Below, piece after piece: positions 1 through 5,737 of a stretch of DNA of 9,859 nt (the stretch's first letter is position 1; the number at the start of each line of letters is the position of its first letter). The translations under genes and the position numbers were made by a program. This stretch comes from Planctomycetota bacterium. GTDB lineage: Bacteria > Planctomycetota > Phycisphaerae > Sedimentisphaerales > SM23-30. The notes beneath the pieces are model-generated. The model did not search any database. It was not told where the DNA came from and worked only from the letters and a program-made list of their open reading frames with translations. The stretch spans positions 1 through 9,859 of the forward strand of contig JAKQBU010000082.1 of the NCBI GenBank assembly GCA_029573975.1. Direction: 5' to 3'.

Positions 1-1
1 G

Positions 2-688
2 GTCGAGAAGGTAGCGGTGGCCTACTGGCGGATGCGGCGGGCGCACAGGTATGAAGTGGGCCTGATCCGGAACGACCTGGATAACGCCGTGGAGGATTTC
101 TATAACGAAACCAGGTGGAACCACCAGAAACAGAATAAGACAGACGGAGAAATCGATGACCAGATAGCGGCAGAAAAAGAAGAACTGGCGGCCTGGCAGG
201 AGAGCAAAAAGGATTTTGCCCAAATGCACCGGCAAGGTAAACCTCTGGAAAATACGTATGACGATGAGAGCGCCTGGGACTGGTTGTCGGAAAAAATAGA
301 GTCCATCTTGCCTGATGACGAAGAGAGGACATGGCAGCCAGCCGAACTGCGGGAGTTTTTGAACCGGGAGAAAGAATGGACGGATGATGATATTTGGCAG
401 GCTCTTAACGAAGTCTGTGAGACAAGAATAGCGCTTCAAAAGGAAGAGATTGCCAGTTTGACCAATGACAAGAGGAAAAATCAGCTTCGGCTGCAAGTCA
501 TCGGGAAGCTGGGCAATATTCCCTCGAAGGAGGAATTGGACCGGTTGTTACGGTATGAAGGGGCCATTGAACGGCAGTTCTACAAAGCCCTGCACCAGTT
601 GGAGCGGCTCCAGCGGCTGCGGGCAGGCGATCCGGTACCGGCCCCGGTGGATGTGGATGTGAATGTCAATACCGGCCAGGGGGATTAG
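2..688 (+). CDS. Coiled-coil/helical accessory protein, C-terminal part (5' end outside window)
   Basis: The reading frame is open to the left edge, so this is the C-terminal ~228 residues of a longer protein; an internal GTG at 17 is not a convincing start because conserved-looking sequence (VEKVAVAYWRMRRAHRYE) spans it. The product is charged and mostly helical, with long Glu/Lys-rich stretches. Two segments recall a widespread uncharacterised family, common in planctomycetes and acidobacteria: the 'VAYWRMRRAHRYEVGLI' block near the left edge and the tail block 'LLRYEGAIERQFYKALHQLE' (about 540-605), followed by a Pro/Val/Asp low-complexity end (APVDVDVNVN). Family members that I recall begin with an Ala/Asn/Lys-rich 'GPRTPEGK...NALKHG' region, which would lie upstream. 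Function is unknown. It ends 86 bases before the zinc-ribbon gene, which is also of accessory type. Family assignment is from memory. Confidence 0.75.
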   Translation, partial: VEKVAVAYWRMRRAHRYEVGLIRNDLDNAVEDFYNETRWNHQKQNKTDGEIDDQIAAEKEELAAWQESKKDFAQMHRQGKPLENTYDDESAWDWLSEKIESILPDDEERTWQPAELREFLNREKEWTDDDIWQALNEVCETRIALQKEEIASLTNDKRKNQLRLQVIGKLGNIPSKEELDRLLRYEGAIERQFYKALHQLERLQRLRAGDPVPAPVDVDVNVNTGQGD

Positions 689-774
689 GAAATTGGGTTT
701 GTTTGGTAGTTTTAAGGGTAGATATTTTTGTGTCGAATCCTTAATGATTTCGGCAAGCAAAGGGAAAAATTATT

Positions 775-1371
775 ATGGGCAGATACTACTGGAATAAGAA
801 GAACACGGTGGAAGATTGCCGCAGCGTGAGTATTGCCTTCTTGAAGAAATATGGGTATTTCTGCGGTTATAAGTCGGGCGGGATCAACTGGACGAATAGT
901 GCCGGGGAAAAAACTGCTAGTATTGGTATTTCGGTATCGGTCCTTGACGGCGATGATTATGTGCGATTTCAATACACCAATACCGACCGGCGTACCGGGG
1001 AAAAGACGGATTATGAATATGAAGTCAAACTGACGACCACACCCTGTAATTATGGCGGGCTTCGCTATTGGTTCATCTGCCCGTTGAGCCGGAATGGGGT
1101 GGCCTGCGAACGCCGGGGCTCGAAATTGTACCTGGCACCCGGCTCGAACTGTTTCGGCTGCCGGCATTGCTATAATCTTTCGTATGAAAGCCGAAACGAA
1201 AGCCGCTTGGGACGGATTGGTCAAATGGGGTATATTTTGAAGGTGGAAAGGCAATATGAAGAGCTTTATAAGAAAACCCAACGCCAGACGTGGAGGGGCA
1301 GACTGACCCGGAAGGCGAAAAAGCTACGCATTCTCGAGCAAAAATTGAATCAGGCCGATTTTGTTACTTGA
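775..1371 (+). CDS. Zinc-ribbon protein of unknown function, probably cut short by a frameshift
   Basis: The uninterrupted frame gives 198 residues, starting at ATG 775 with AGGGA at 761-765. I recognise the overall architecture of a common uncharacterised bacterial family: an N-terminal beta-rich part with 'INWTNSAGEKTASIGISV' (residues 38-55), then 'TPCNYGGLRYWFICP' (89-103), then a zinc ribbon. Likely metal ligands are C102, C111, C129 and C132, with the second knuckle reading FGCRHCYNLSYES. The rest is basic and helical (residues 155-195). The stop at 1369-1371 looks premature: the next frame continues with convincing protein sequence directly after it (see the entry at 1349-1468). Such genes are often scattered and strain-specific. 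DNA or RNA binding is plausible from the ribbon and basic tail but not shown. No partner gene is evident apart from the upstream accessory gene. Confidence 0.8.
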   Translation: MGRYYWNKKNTVEDCRSVSIAFLKKYGYFCGYKSGGINWTNSAGEKTASIGISVSVLDGDDYVRFQYTNTDRRTGEKTDYEYEVKLTTTPCNYGGLRYWFICPLSRNGVACERRGSKLYLAPGSNCFGCRHCYNLSYESRNESRLGRIGQMGYILKVERQYEELYKKTQRQTWRGRLTRKAKKLRILEQKLNQADFVT

Positions 1372-1468
1372 TAACCGGATAGAAAAACTCAAGGGCAGTA
1401 TCAAACGGTGGAATTATGAGGGAAGGCCAGCTAGGAATCCGTTTAGACACATAGAATCATCCTGTTAA
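1349..1468 (+). pseudogene. Out-of-frame C-terminal continuation of the zinc-ribbon gene
   Basis: In the +2 frame, open from 1349 to the TAA at 1466-1468, the bases from 1364 read LLDNRIEKLKGSIKRWNYEG and continue with RPARNPFRHIESSC. This is charged, helical and basic, in keeping with the preceding 'KLRILEQKLNQADF' of the zinc-ribbon protein, so it is the probable original C-terminus. Removing one T from the TTTT run at 1359-1362 would fuse the two into about 230 residues. No start codon or ribosome binding site supports independent translation. It may be a sequencing or assembly indel or a real inactivating mutation; the sequence alone cannot separate these. Confidence 0.6.
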
Positions 1469-1834
1469 ACTGGGTAAGAATCCCGCTGAAATCATCAACT
1501 TAAGTGGCACGCAACCATATCTTCCCATTTCTACCTACCATAAACAATCTGCCAAGGGTTATCAACAGAAATAGAGGTCTTGTTATCTATAACTTCTTAG
1601 ATATTAAAATGTTACGAGATGCATCGCCTTATGAGTCATTTTGAGTTTGTTTTGATGCCCAAAATGGTGTATCATTCATAGTTGTTGGATTACCACTGCC
1701 TTCGGAGTAAGTTTGAGATGTAAAACCATGGATCCATACGGGACATCCCGTAAGACTTCCATCGTTTCGATACCCTTGCGATATACGATTGGACAAAGCC
1801 TGTTGGAAAAGGTTTTACGATCTGGAGATGGTCC
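1469..1834. other. 366-base intergenic region, AT-richer than flanking genes
   Basis: All frames are interrupted by stops and I find no gene here. The composition is visibly more AT-rich than in the neighbouring genes. A weak sigma70-like pair, TTGTTA (1580-1585) and TATTAA (1602-1607), 16 bases apart, matches each consensus in only four of six bases. The right third contains several inverted repeats, described separately. No clear Rho-independent terminator (GC stem plus T run) follows the zinc-ribbon gene. The promoter for the downstream gene series most likely lies in this region, since it is the only large gap before it. Confidence 0.6.
1720..1818 (+). promoter_or_regulatory. Possible structured 5' leader of the radical SAM gene
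   Basis: GTAAAACC at 1720-1727 is exactly complementary to GGTTTTAC at 1811-1818, which could close a domain of about 100 bases. Inside it, ACGGG/CCCGT (1738-1742 with 1747-1751) can form a five-pair hairpin with an ACAT loop, and ATCGT/ACGAT (1761-1765 with 1785-1789) a second stem, extended by TCG/CGA (1667-style inner pairs at 1767-1769 with 1779-1781). A ten-base palindrome ATGGATCCAT sits at 1728-1737. The closing strand ends six bases before the GGAG ribosome binding site (1824-1827), so folding could affect translation. I do not recognise a named riboswitch family; this rests on inverted repeats alone. Confidence 0.3.
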
Positions 1835-2665
1835 ATGAAAGTGTTGCGAACTCAACTGGCTTCAGAACGTATGGTCAGCGCGATGGAACATCTTCACTGT
1901 TGCCGATTATGCCCAAGGAACTGTCGGGTTAATCGCCAACAAGGTGAGATCGGATTCTGTGGCCTGGATGGCCGGGCCTGGTGGTTTAGGGAAGCACTGG
2001 TCTGGACAGAGGAACCACCACTGATCCCATCACACCAGATATATTTTTCCGGTTGTAATCTTCGCTGTGAGTATTGTACTGTGGACGAATGGAATAGAGA
2101 ACCTCGGGCTGGAAAACTATTTGACAGTGCTGAACTTGCGAAAATTATCCGGCAACGGCACCAGGAGGGCGCCAGGACCTTGAACCTGCTGGGGGGGGAA
2201 CCAGCGGTGAATATTGCCAGAATTCTGGAGTTATTGGGGCAGTTGGAACCGGAAAACCGGGTTGTCTGGAATTCCAATATGTATTATCAACCCATAGTGG
2301 GGGAATGGCTGGAGGGATTGATTGATATTTATCTGGCGGATTTTAAATGCGGCAATGCCGAATGTGCTGAAAAGATATTGCAAGCCCCCGACTATCTGGA
2401 AGTAATTCAACGAAACCTCCAGGATCTTGACCGTGAAGCGGAGGTGATTGTCCGGCATGTTATCCTGCCAGGACATTTGGAATGCTGCCTGATTCCGATC
2501 CTGGAATGGCTGGCCGAGTACCTCCCTTTCGCCCGCCTGAGTCTATGGAAAGAATACGCTCCGCCTATGGAATCGAAGTGGGCGCCGCAACGGTATGTCA
2601 CCCAACCGGAATGGGAGAAAGCCAGGGAGAAGGCCGAACAATACGGCCTGAAATTCGCCGTATGA
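1835..2665 (+). CDS. PflX-like radical SAM protein (COG1313-type, pyruvate formate-lyase activase homologue)
   Basis: A 276-residue radical SAM enzyme. The CxxxCxxC cluster motif is C74, C78 and C81 (SGCNLRCEYC), which would hold a 4Fe-4S cluster that cleaves S-adenosylmethionine; GGEP at 120-123 is the SAM-binding motif. 'DIYLADFKCG' (164-173) and the N-terminal Cys block C23, C26, C30 and C42 (CRLCPRNC...GEIGFC) are typical of the PflX group rather than of a classic PFL activase. The substrate of that group is generally unknown, and no glycyl-radical enzyme is in the window. ATG 1835 is chosen because GGAG at 1824-1827 precedes it by seven bases. Its stop overlaps the next start (ATGA at 2662-2665), implying translational coupling to a small protein and then the AAA+ gene. 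The enzyme suggests an anaerobic or microaerobic host. Assignment to the superfamily is firm; the function is not. Confidence 0.88.
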   Translation: MKVLRTQLASERMVSAMEHLHCCRLCPRNCRVNRQQGEIGFCGLDGRAWWFREALVWTEEPPLIPSHQIYFSGCNLRCEYCTVDEWNREPRAGKLFDSAELAKIIRQRHQEGARTLNLLGGEPAVNIARILELLGQLEPENRVVWNSNMYYQPIVGEWLEGLIDIYLADFKCGNAECAEKILQAPDYLEVIQRNLQDLDREAEVIVRHVILPGHLECCLIPILEWLAEYLPFARLSLWKEYAPPMESKWAPQRYVTQPEWEKAREKAEQYGLKFAV

Positions 2666-2844
2666 AAAAGATGCCGTATCAGCGAAAGCCAGGTGATTTT
2701 GAAATCCGAATTCTGCCGGATGGCCAGGTAATGTTGCTGGCGCCGGACCAGAAACTGCTAGAACTGGCGGAAGTTTTGGATCCTGAGTATGGTCGCCAAG
2801 TAGGAAAGAAAAGAAAGGAACCTCCATGTCCGAAGTCGGAGTAA
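2662..2844 (+). CDS. Small 60-residue protein linking the radical SAM and AAA+ genes
   Basis: Its ATG overlaps the stop of the radical SAM gene (ATGA), and its last 19 bases overlap the start of the AAA+ gene at 2826, so it looks translationally coupled on both sides. No separate ribosome binding site is seen; ATG 2671 (MPYQRKPG) is an alternative start. The product has a short beta-hairpin-like part 'FEIRILPDGQVMLLAPDQKL' (residues 13-32), a helix-like 'LLELAEVLDPEYG', and a basic, Pro-rich tail with the only Cys near the end. The 'EIRI-PDG-V' pattern faintly resembles the start of the DUF2997-like protein encoded at 4941 (EITISKTGEV), which could mean a common fold, but the similarity is short. 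No known function; I infer that it is real from position, overlap style and plausible protein composition. Confidence 0.65.
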   Translation: MKKMPYQRKPGDFEIRILPDGQVMLLAPDQKLLELAEVLDPEYGRQVGKKRKEPPCPKSE

Positions 2845-4439
2845 ACAGTCCGCAATTGACCAATGGTCCCCTGGCGAAACCGCGGGGTATGAATGAACTG
2901 GAAGTACTGATTCGCGCCCGGTATCCGCTGATTTATGTGATTTCGTGGGAGGAAGCGCGGGTACTGGACGAAGCCCGGCGCATTTCGGTCCATCTGAACA
3001 AGAAAGTGTTTGAATGGTCGGTGACAACCGGACTGGTTCCGGCGGGGACCTCTCTCCAGTCGCAGAAACACCGGGATGCCGCCACCCAGGACCCGCTGGT
3101 GGCGCTGGATCATGTGATCGAGCATAATGAGCCGGCGCTGTATGTGTTCAAGGATTTTCACCCATTTTTGCGGGGACAGAACATGGCGGTGATCCGGCGG
3201 TTGCGAGAGATTGCGGCGTTTTTGAAGAATACCTTCAAGACCATTTTGATGATCAGTCCGACGTTTGAAATGCCGCCGGACCTGGAAAAGGATCTGACGG
3301 TCATTGACTTTGATATGCCGGGTATGAAGGATTTTGACCGGCTGCTGCATCAGATCATCGATCAGGTCAAGGACAATCCCAAGCTGAATGTCAAAATTTC
3401 GCCGGAGGTGCAGGAGCATCTGGTGCAGTCCCTGATGGGGCTGACGGTGGCTGAGGCGGAGAATGTGCTGGCCAAGACCCTGGTGACCCACCGGGAACTG
3501 GGGGAAAAAAGCATCGAGATCATCAACCATGAAAAGAAGCAGATCATCCGCAAAAGCGGGATTCTGGAATATTATGATGCCGAGGAGGATTTGAGCTGCG
3601 TGGGCGGGCTGGATGTCCTTAAGAAATGGCTGAAAAAACGCGGGTCAGCGTTTACGGAACAGGCCCGGGCGTTCGGTTTGCCGGCGCCGAAAGGGGTTCT
3701 GCTGCTGGGAGTGCAGGGCTGCGGGAAAAGCCTGACGGCCAAAGCCATCAGTACGATCTGGCGGCTACCGCTGCTGCGGTTTGATGTGGGCAAGGTTTTC
3801 GGCAGCCTGGTGGGTTCTTCGGAGGCGAATGTCCGGCGGGCCATCAGCGTGGCGGAGTCCATTTCCCCGGCAGTGCTGTGGGTGGACGAAATCGACAAGG
3901 CCTTTCGCGGGTCGCGCGGGAGCAGTGCCAGCACGGATGGGGGAACCTCCGCCCGGGTATTCGGCACATTTCTGACCTGGCTGTCGGAGAAGAAATCCCC
4001 GGTTTTCGTCGTGGCCACGGCCAATGATGTAACCATGCTGCCGCCGGAACTGCTGCGGAAGGGGCGATTTGACGAAATCTTTTTTGTGGATCTGCCGACA
4101 CACCTGGAGCGGCGGGAGATTTTCAAGGTGCATTTGACGCGGCGGAAGATCAATCCGGCAGAATTTGACCTGGACTTATTGGCGCGGGCCTCCGCCGGAT
4201 TCAGCGGGGCGGAAATCGAGGAAGCGGTGATCAGCAGCCTGTTTGAGGCATTCTATAACAAGGAAAAAATATCAACCAAAGTTCTGATGGATAGCCTGCA
4301 GCAGACCGTTCCGCTGTCGAAAACCATGAGTGAGGATATCGAGGGCCTGCGAAAGTGGGCGGAGGGCCGTGCCCGCTTCGCCACCAGTCCAGCCATGGCC
4401 CAGGAAACGGATATGGACAAACGGAAACTGGAAATATGA
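2826..4439 (+). CDS. Ycf46-like AAA+ ATPase
   Basis: A 537-residue AAA+ ATPase with an N-terminal domain of about 250 residues ('LEVLIRARYPLIYVISWEEARVL' near residue 25) typical of the Ycf46 family, followed by one AAA module. Visible motifs: Walker A GVQGCGKS (295-302), Walker B AVLWVDEID with D354 and E355, sensor-1 region VVATAND, arginine finger region LLRKGRFDE with R411 and R414, and sensor-2-like 'GFSGAEIEEAV'. These imply ATP hydrolysis in a ring, moving or remodelling an unknown client. Plastid and cyanobacterial Ycf46 is poorly characterised, with proposed links to CO2 uptake or photosynthesis regulation. AAAGGA at 2814-2819 supports ATG 2826. It overlaps the small upstream gene and is followed after 28 bases by a Ycf35/DUF1257-like gene, so it probably acts with those small proteins. 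The other reading, a general FtsH/Cdc48-like AAA protein, is less likely because it has neither a protease domain nor a second AAA module. Confidence 0.88.
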   Translation: MSEVGVNSPQLTNGPLAKPRGMNELEVLIRARYPLIYVISWEEARVLDEARRISVHLNKKVFEWSVTTGLVPAGTSLQSQKHRDAATQDPLVALDHVIEHNEPALYVFKDFHPFLRGQNMAVIRRLREIAAFLKNTFKTILMISPTFEMPPDLEKDLTVIDFDMPGMKDFDRLLHQIIDQVKDNPKLNVKISPEVQEHLVQSLMGLTVAEAENVLAKTLVTHRELGEKSIEIINHEKKQIIRKSGILEYYDAEEDLSCVGGLDVLKKWLKKRGSAFTEQARAFGLPAPKGVLLLGVQGCGKSLTAKAISTIWRLPLLRFDVGKVFGSLVGSSEANVRRAISVAESISPAVLWVDEIDKAFRGSRGSSASTDGGTSARVFGTFLTWLSEKKSPVFVVATANDVTMLPPELLRKGRFDEIFFVDLPTHLERREIFKVHLTRRKINPAEFDLDLLARASAGFSGAEIEEAVISSLFEAFYNKEKISTKVLMDSLQQTVPLSKTMSEDIEGLRKWAEGRARFATSPAMAQETDMDKRKLEI

Positions 4440-4467
4440 AAAAATTTTTCGTGGAAAGGAAATAAGC

Positions 4468-4938
4468 ATGGGAGTGGTACTGGTTTTAACCCCGGTTATT
4501 ATCGGCAGTTGGCCGGCGATTACGGCGGCGGTGGCGGGGGCGGCGGCCGCCATGGGTCTGGTGGCAAAGGGACAGATCCAGGACGAGTTGAAAGAAACCC
4601 AGGCTGCGAAAGTGACCCGCGTGGAGATGGAATTGGAGAACAGCCAGGTGGTTGCGGAAAACCTGGCGGCGGGTAAAGAGATGGTTTTCACGAAGGGAGC
4701 GATTCAGATTCACGTTACCCGGGATGAACGCGGCCGCTGCCGCATCTGCGCGGAGGGGAAAGGATTTGCCGAAGCGGAACTGAAGCAGGTAGCGGAAGAG
4801 TTTTCGGGAAAAGTGACGCAGGCGTTTATCTATAACCGCGTGAAAACGGAATTGAAGAATAAGGGATTTCAGGTGGTGAACGAAGAAGTTACCGAGGATC
4901 AGACTGTACGGATTCATGTCCGGCATTGGGAGAATTAG
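4468..4938 (+). CDS. DUF1257/Ycf35-like protein with hydrophobic N-terminus, copy A
   Basis: 156 residues. ATG 4468 follows AAAGGA (4455-4460) by seven bases; in-frame upstream sequence lies inside the AAA+ gene and is not needed. Residues 2-31 are hydrophobic and rich in Ala and Gly (VLVLTPVIIGSWPAITAAV then AGAAAAMGL), compatible with a membrane helix or hairpin. A charged linker follows, then 'IQIHVTRDERGRC' with a CxxC at C91 and C94, and a C-terminal region 'FIYNRVKTELKNKGFQVVNE' ending in 'VRIHVRHWEN'. That C-terminal pattern is like the end of DUF1257 (Ycf35), where a Tyr-rich helix precedes 'GF-VVEEE...I-LVVRRW'. The hydrophobic start is not something I associate with Ycf35. A closely similar second copy lies at 5217. 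Two cysteines alone could bind metal only as a dimer or with a partner. The family call is from pattern memory; molecular function is unknown. Confidence 0.72.
   Translation: MGVVLVLTPVIIGSWPAITAAVAGAAAAMGLVAKGQIQDELKETQAAKVTRVEMELENSQVVAENLAAGKEMVFTKGAIQIHVTRDERGRCRICAEGKGFAEAELKQVAEEFSGKVTQAFIYNRVKTELKNKGFQVVNEEVTEDQTVRIHVRHWEN
4522..4556 (+). repeat. 35-base GC-rich direct repeat, copy 1
   Basis: These 35 bases are identical to 5271-5305. They encode the Ala/Gly-rich hydrophobic segment shared by the two DUF1257-like proteins. Further identical stretches between the two genes are 4720-4740 with 5481-5501 and 4853-4880 with 5614-5641, while the middle part is divergent. The pattern fits tandem duplication with either strong local selection or gene conversion. 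Confidence 0.85.
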
Positions 4939-4940
4939 CG

Positions 4941-5153
4941 ATGGAACAGCACGATGTGGAAATTACCATTTCGAAAACCGGAGAAGTAAAAGTTCATGTG
5001 AAAGGGGCCAAGGGCAAGGCCTGTATGGAATACGGCAAATGGCTGGCCAAAGTGGTCGGCAAAATCAAGGATCAGAAGCTGACCAGCGAATATTATGAGC
5101 CGGAAACCAGAGTATGCATGAAACTCCAGCAGAAGCTGCATGAAAAGGAATAG
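4941..5153 (+). CDS. DUF2997-like small protein
   Basis: 70 residues from ATG 4941, preceded by GGGAG at 4928-4932 inside the end of the previous gene and starting two bases after that gene's stop. An upstream in-frame TTG at 4926 is less likely. The N-terminal 'VEITISKTGEVKVHVKGAKG' and the following 'CMEYGKWLAKVVG' match my memory of DUF2997: a beta-hairpin, then KGxxGxxC and a helix. The protein has two cysteines (in KACMEY and RVCMKL) and a charged tail. In cyanobacteria I recall DUF2997 genes sitting beside ycf35-like genes, and here it lies between two DUF1257-like copies, which supports both calls. A role as a small binding partner or adaptor of the Ycf46-like ATPase is inferred from position only. 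No catalytic residues can be named. Confidence 0.72.
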   Translation: MEQHDVEITISKTGEVKVHVKGAKGKACMEYGKWLAKVVGKIKDQKLTSEYYEPETRVCMKLQQKLHEKE

Positions 5154-5172
5154 GAGCAATCAAAATTCAGCC

Positions 5173-5201
5173 GGCCGAAGGGCAGGGATACCCAAACGGC
5201 C
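5173..5201 (+). other. Small inverted repeat before the second DUF1257-like gene
   Basis: In the 63-base gap between the DUF2997-like gene and copy B, GGCCG (5173-5177) can pair with CGGCC (5197-5201), with an inner GGG-ATA-CCC. There is no T run, so it is unlikely to be an intrinsic terminator. It ends four bases before the AAAGGA ribosome binding site (5205-5210) and might tune translation or mRNA processing, but the stem is short and may be chance. Confidence 0.2.
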
Positions 5202-5216
5202 AGGAAAGGACCTTTT

Positions 5217-5699
5217 ATGAGTACTGTGCTAATTTTGACGCCGATTATTATCAGCAGTTGGCCGGCCATCACGGCGGCGGTGGCGGGGGCGGCGGCCGCC
5301 ATGGGATTGATGGTCAAGGATCGTGTCAAAAGTGAGGTATGTGAAACCCAATCGGATCGAGAAGCATCCCAGCAGAACAGCATCGAGATCGAGATGGCCG
5401 GCAGCCAGATTCTGGCGGAAAATCTCCGTTTGGGCAAGGAAATCGTATTGACCAAGGACAATCTGGAAATCCGGGTGAGCCGGGATGAACGCGGCCGCTG
5501 CTGCGTCTGTGCCGAGGGCAAAGGCTACAGCAAAGCGGAACTGAAGCGACTGGCGGAAGAGTTTTCCGGAAAAGTAACCCAGGCCTTTGTTTACAATCGT
5601 GTAAAAACGGAACTGAAGAATAAGGGATTTCAGGTGGTGAATGAAGAAATCACCGAGGACCAGGCGGTACGGATTCATGTTCGTCATTGGGAGGATTAA
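5217..5699 (+). CDS. DUF1257/Ycf35-like protein with hydrophobic N-terminus, copy B
   Basis: 160 residues from ATG 5217, with AAAGGA at 5205-5210. It is a paralogue of the protein at 4468: the Ala/Gly-rich hydrophobic N-terminus (residues 9-32) and the last ~65 residues are nearly the same, including AEEFSGKVTQAF, VKTELKNKGFQVVNEE and VRIHVRHWE. The linker (about residues 33-60) is quite different and slightly longer. The cysteine motif is C95, C96 and C98 in RCCVCAEGKG, against C91/C94 in copy A. Two retained copies with divergent linkers suggest a hetero-oligomer or two client specificities. It is the last of the Ycf46/DUF1257/DUF2997 group; the membrane-protein gene follows after 38 bases, so transcription may continue through. 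Function is unknown. Confidence 0.72.
   Translation: MSTVLILTPIIISSWPAITAAVAGAAAAMGLMVKDRVKSEVCETQSDREASQQNSIEIEMAGSQILAENLRLGKEIVLTKDNLEIRVSRDERGRCCVCAEGKGYSKAELKRLAEEFSGKVTQAFVYNRVKTELKNKGFQVVNEEITEDQAVRIHVRHWED
5271..5305 (+). repeat. 35-base GC-rich direct repeat, copy 2
   Basis: Identical to 4522-4556, about 750 bases upstream. It encodes the same Ala/Gly-rich segment in copy B. The repeats are in the same frame of both genes, so recombination between them would delete the DUF2997-like gene and fuse the two paralogues. Confidence 0.85.
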
Positions 5700-5737
5700 G
5701 GGCGATCATCCGTCTTTACCTGCCTGGATGGAATATC

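Noticed and set aside
712..1281. 189-codon open frame on the minus strand
   Set aside because: Antisense to the zinc-ribbon gene, whose Cys4 motif clearly fixes the true strand.
1580..1607. Sigma70-like promoter TTGTTA / TATTAA
   Set aside because: Only four of six matches per box in an AT-rich stretch where such matches occur by chance; mentioned but not called as a feature.
2679..3530. 283-codon open frame on the minus strand
   Set aside because: It lies antisense to the well-supported AAA+ gene, has low-complexity His/Arg/Gln-rich translation with no domain, and follows the codon bias of the opposite strand.
5173..5201. Intrinsic terminator between the DUF2997-like gene and the second DUF1257-like gene
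   Set aside because: The inverted repeat has only five outer pairs and no following T run; kept only as a low-confidence hairpin.
4522..5305. Mobile element or composite transposon bounded by the 35-base direct repeats
   Set aside because: The repeats are coding parts of two paralogous genes, and there is no transposase or terminal inverted repeat.
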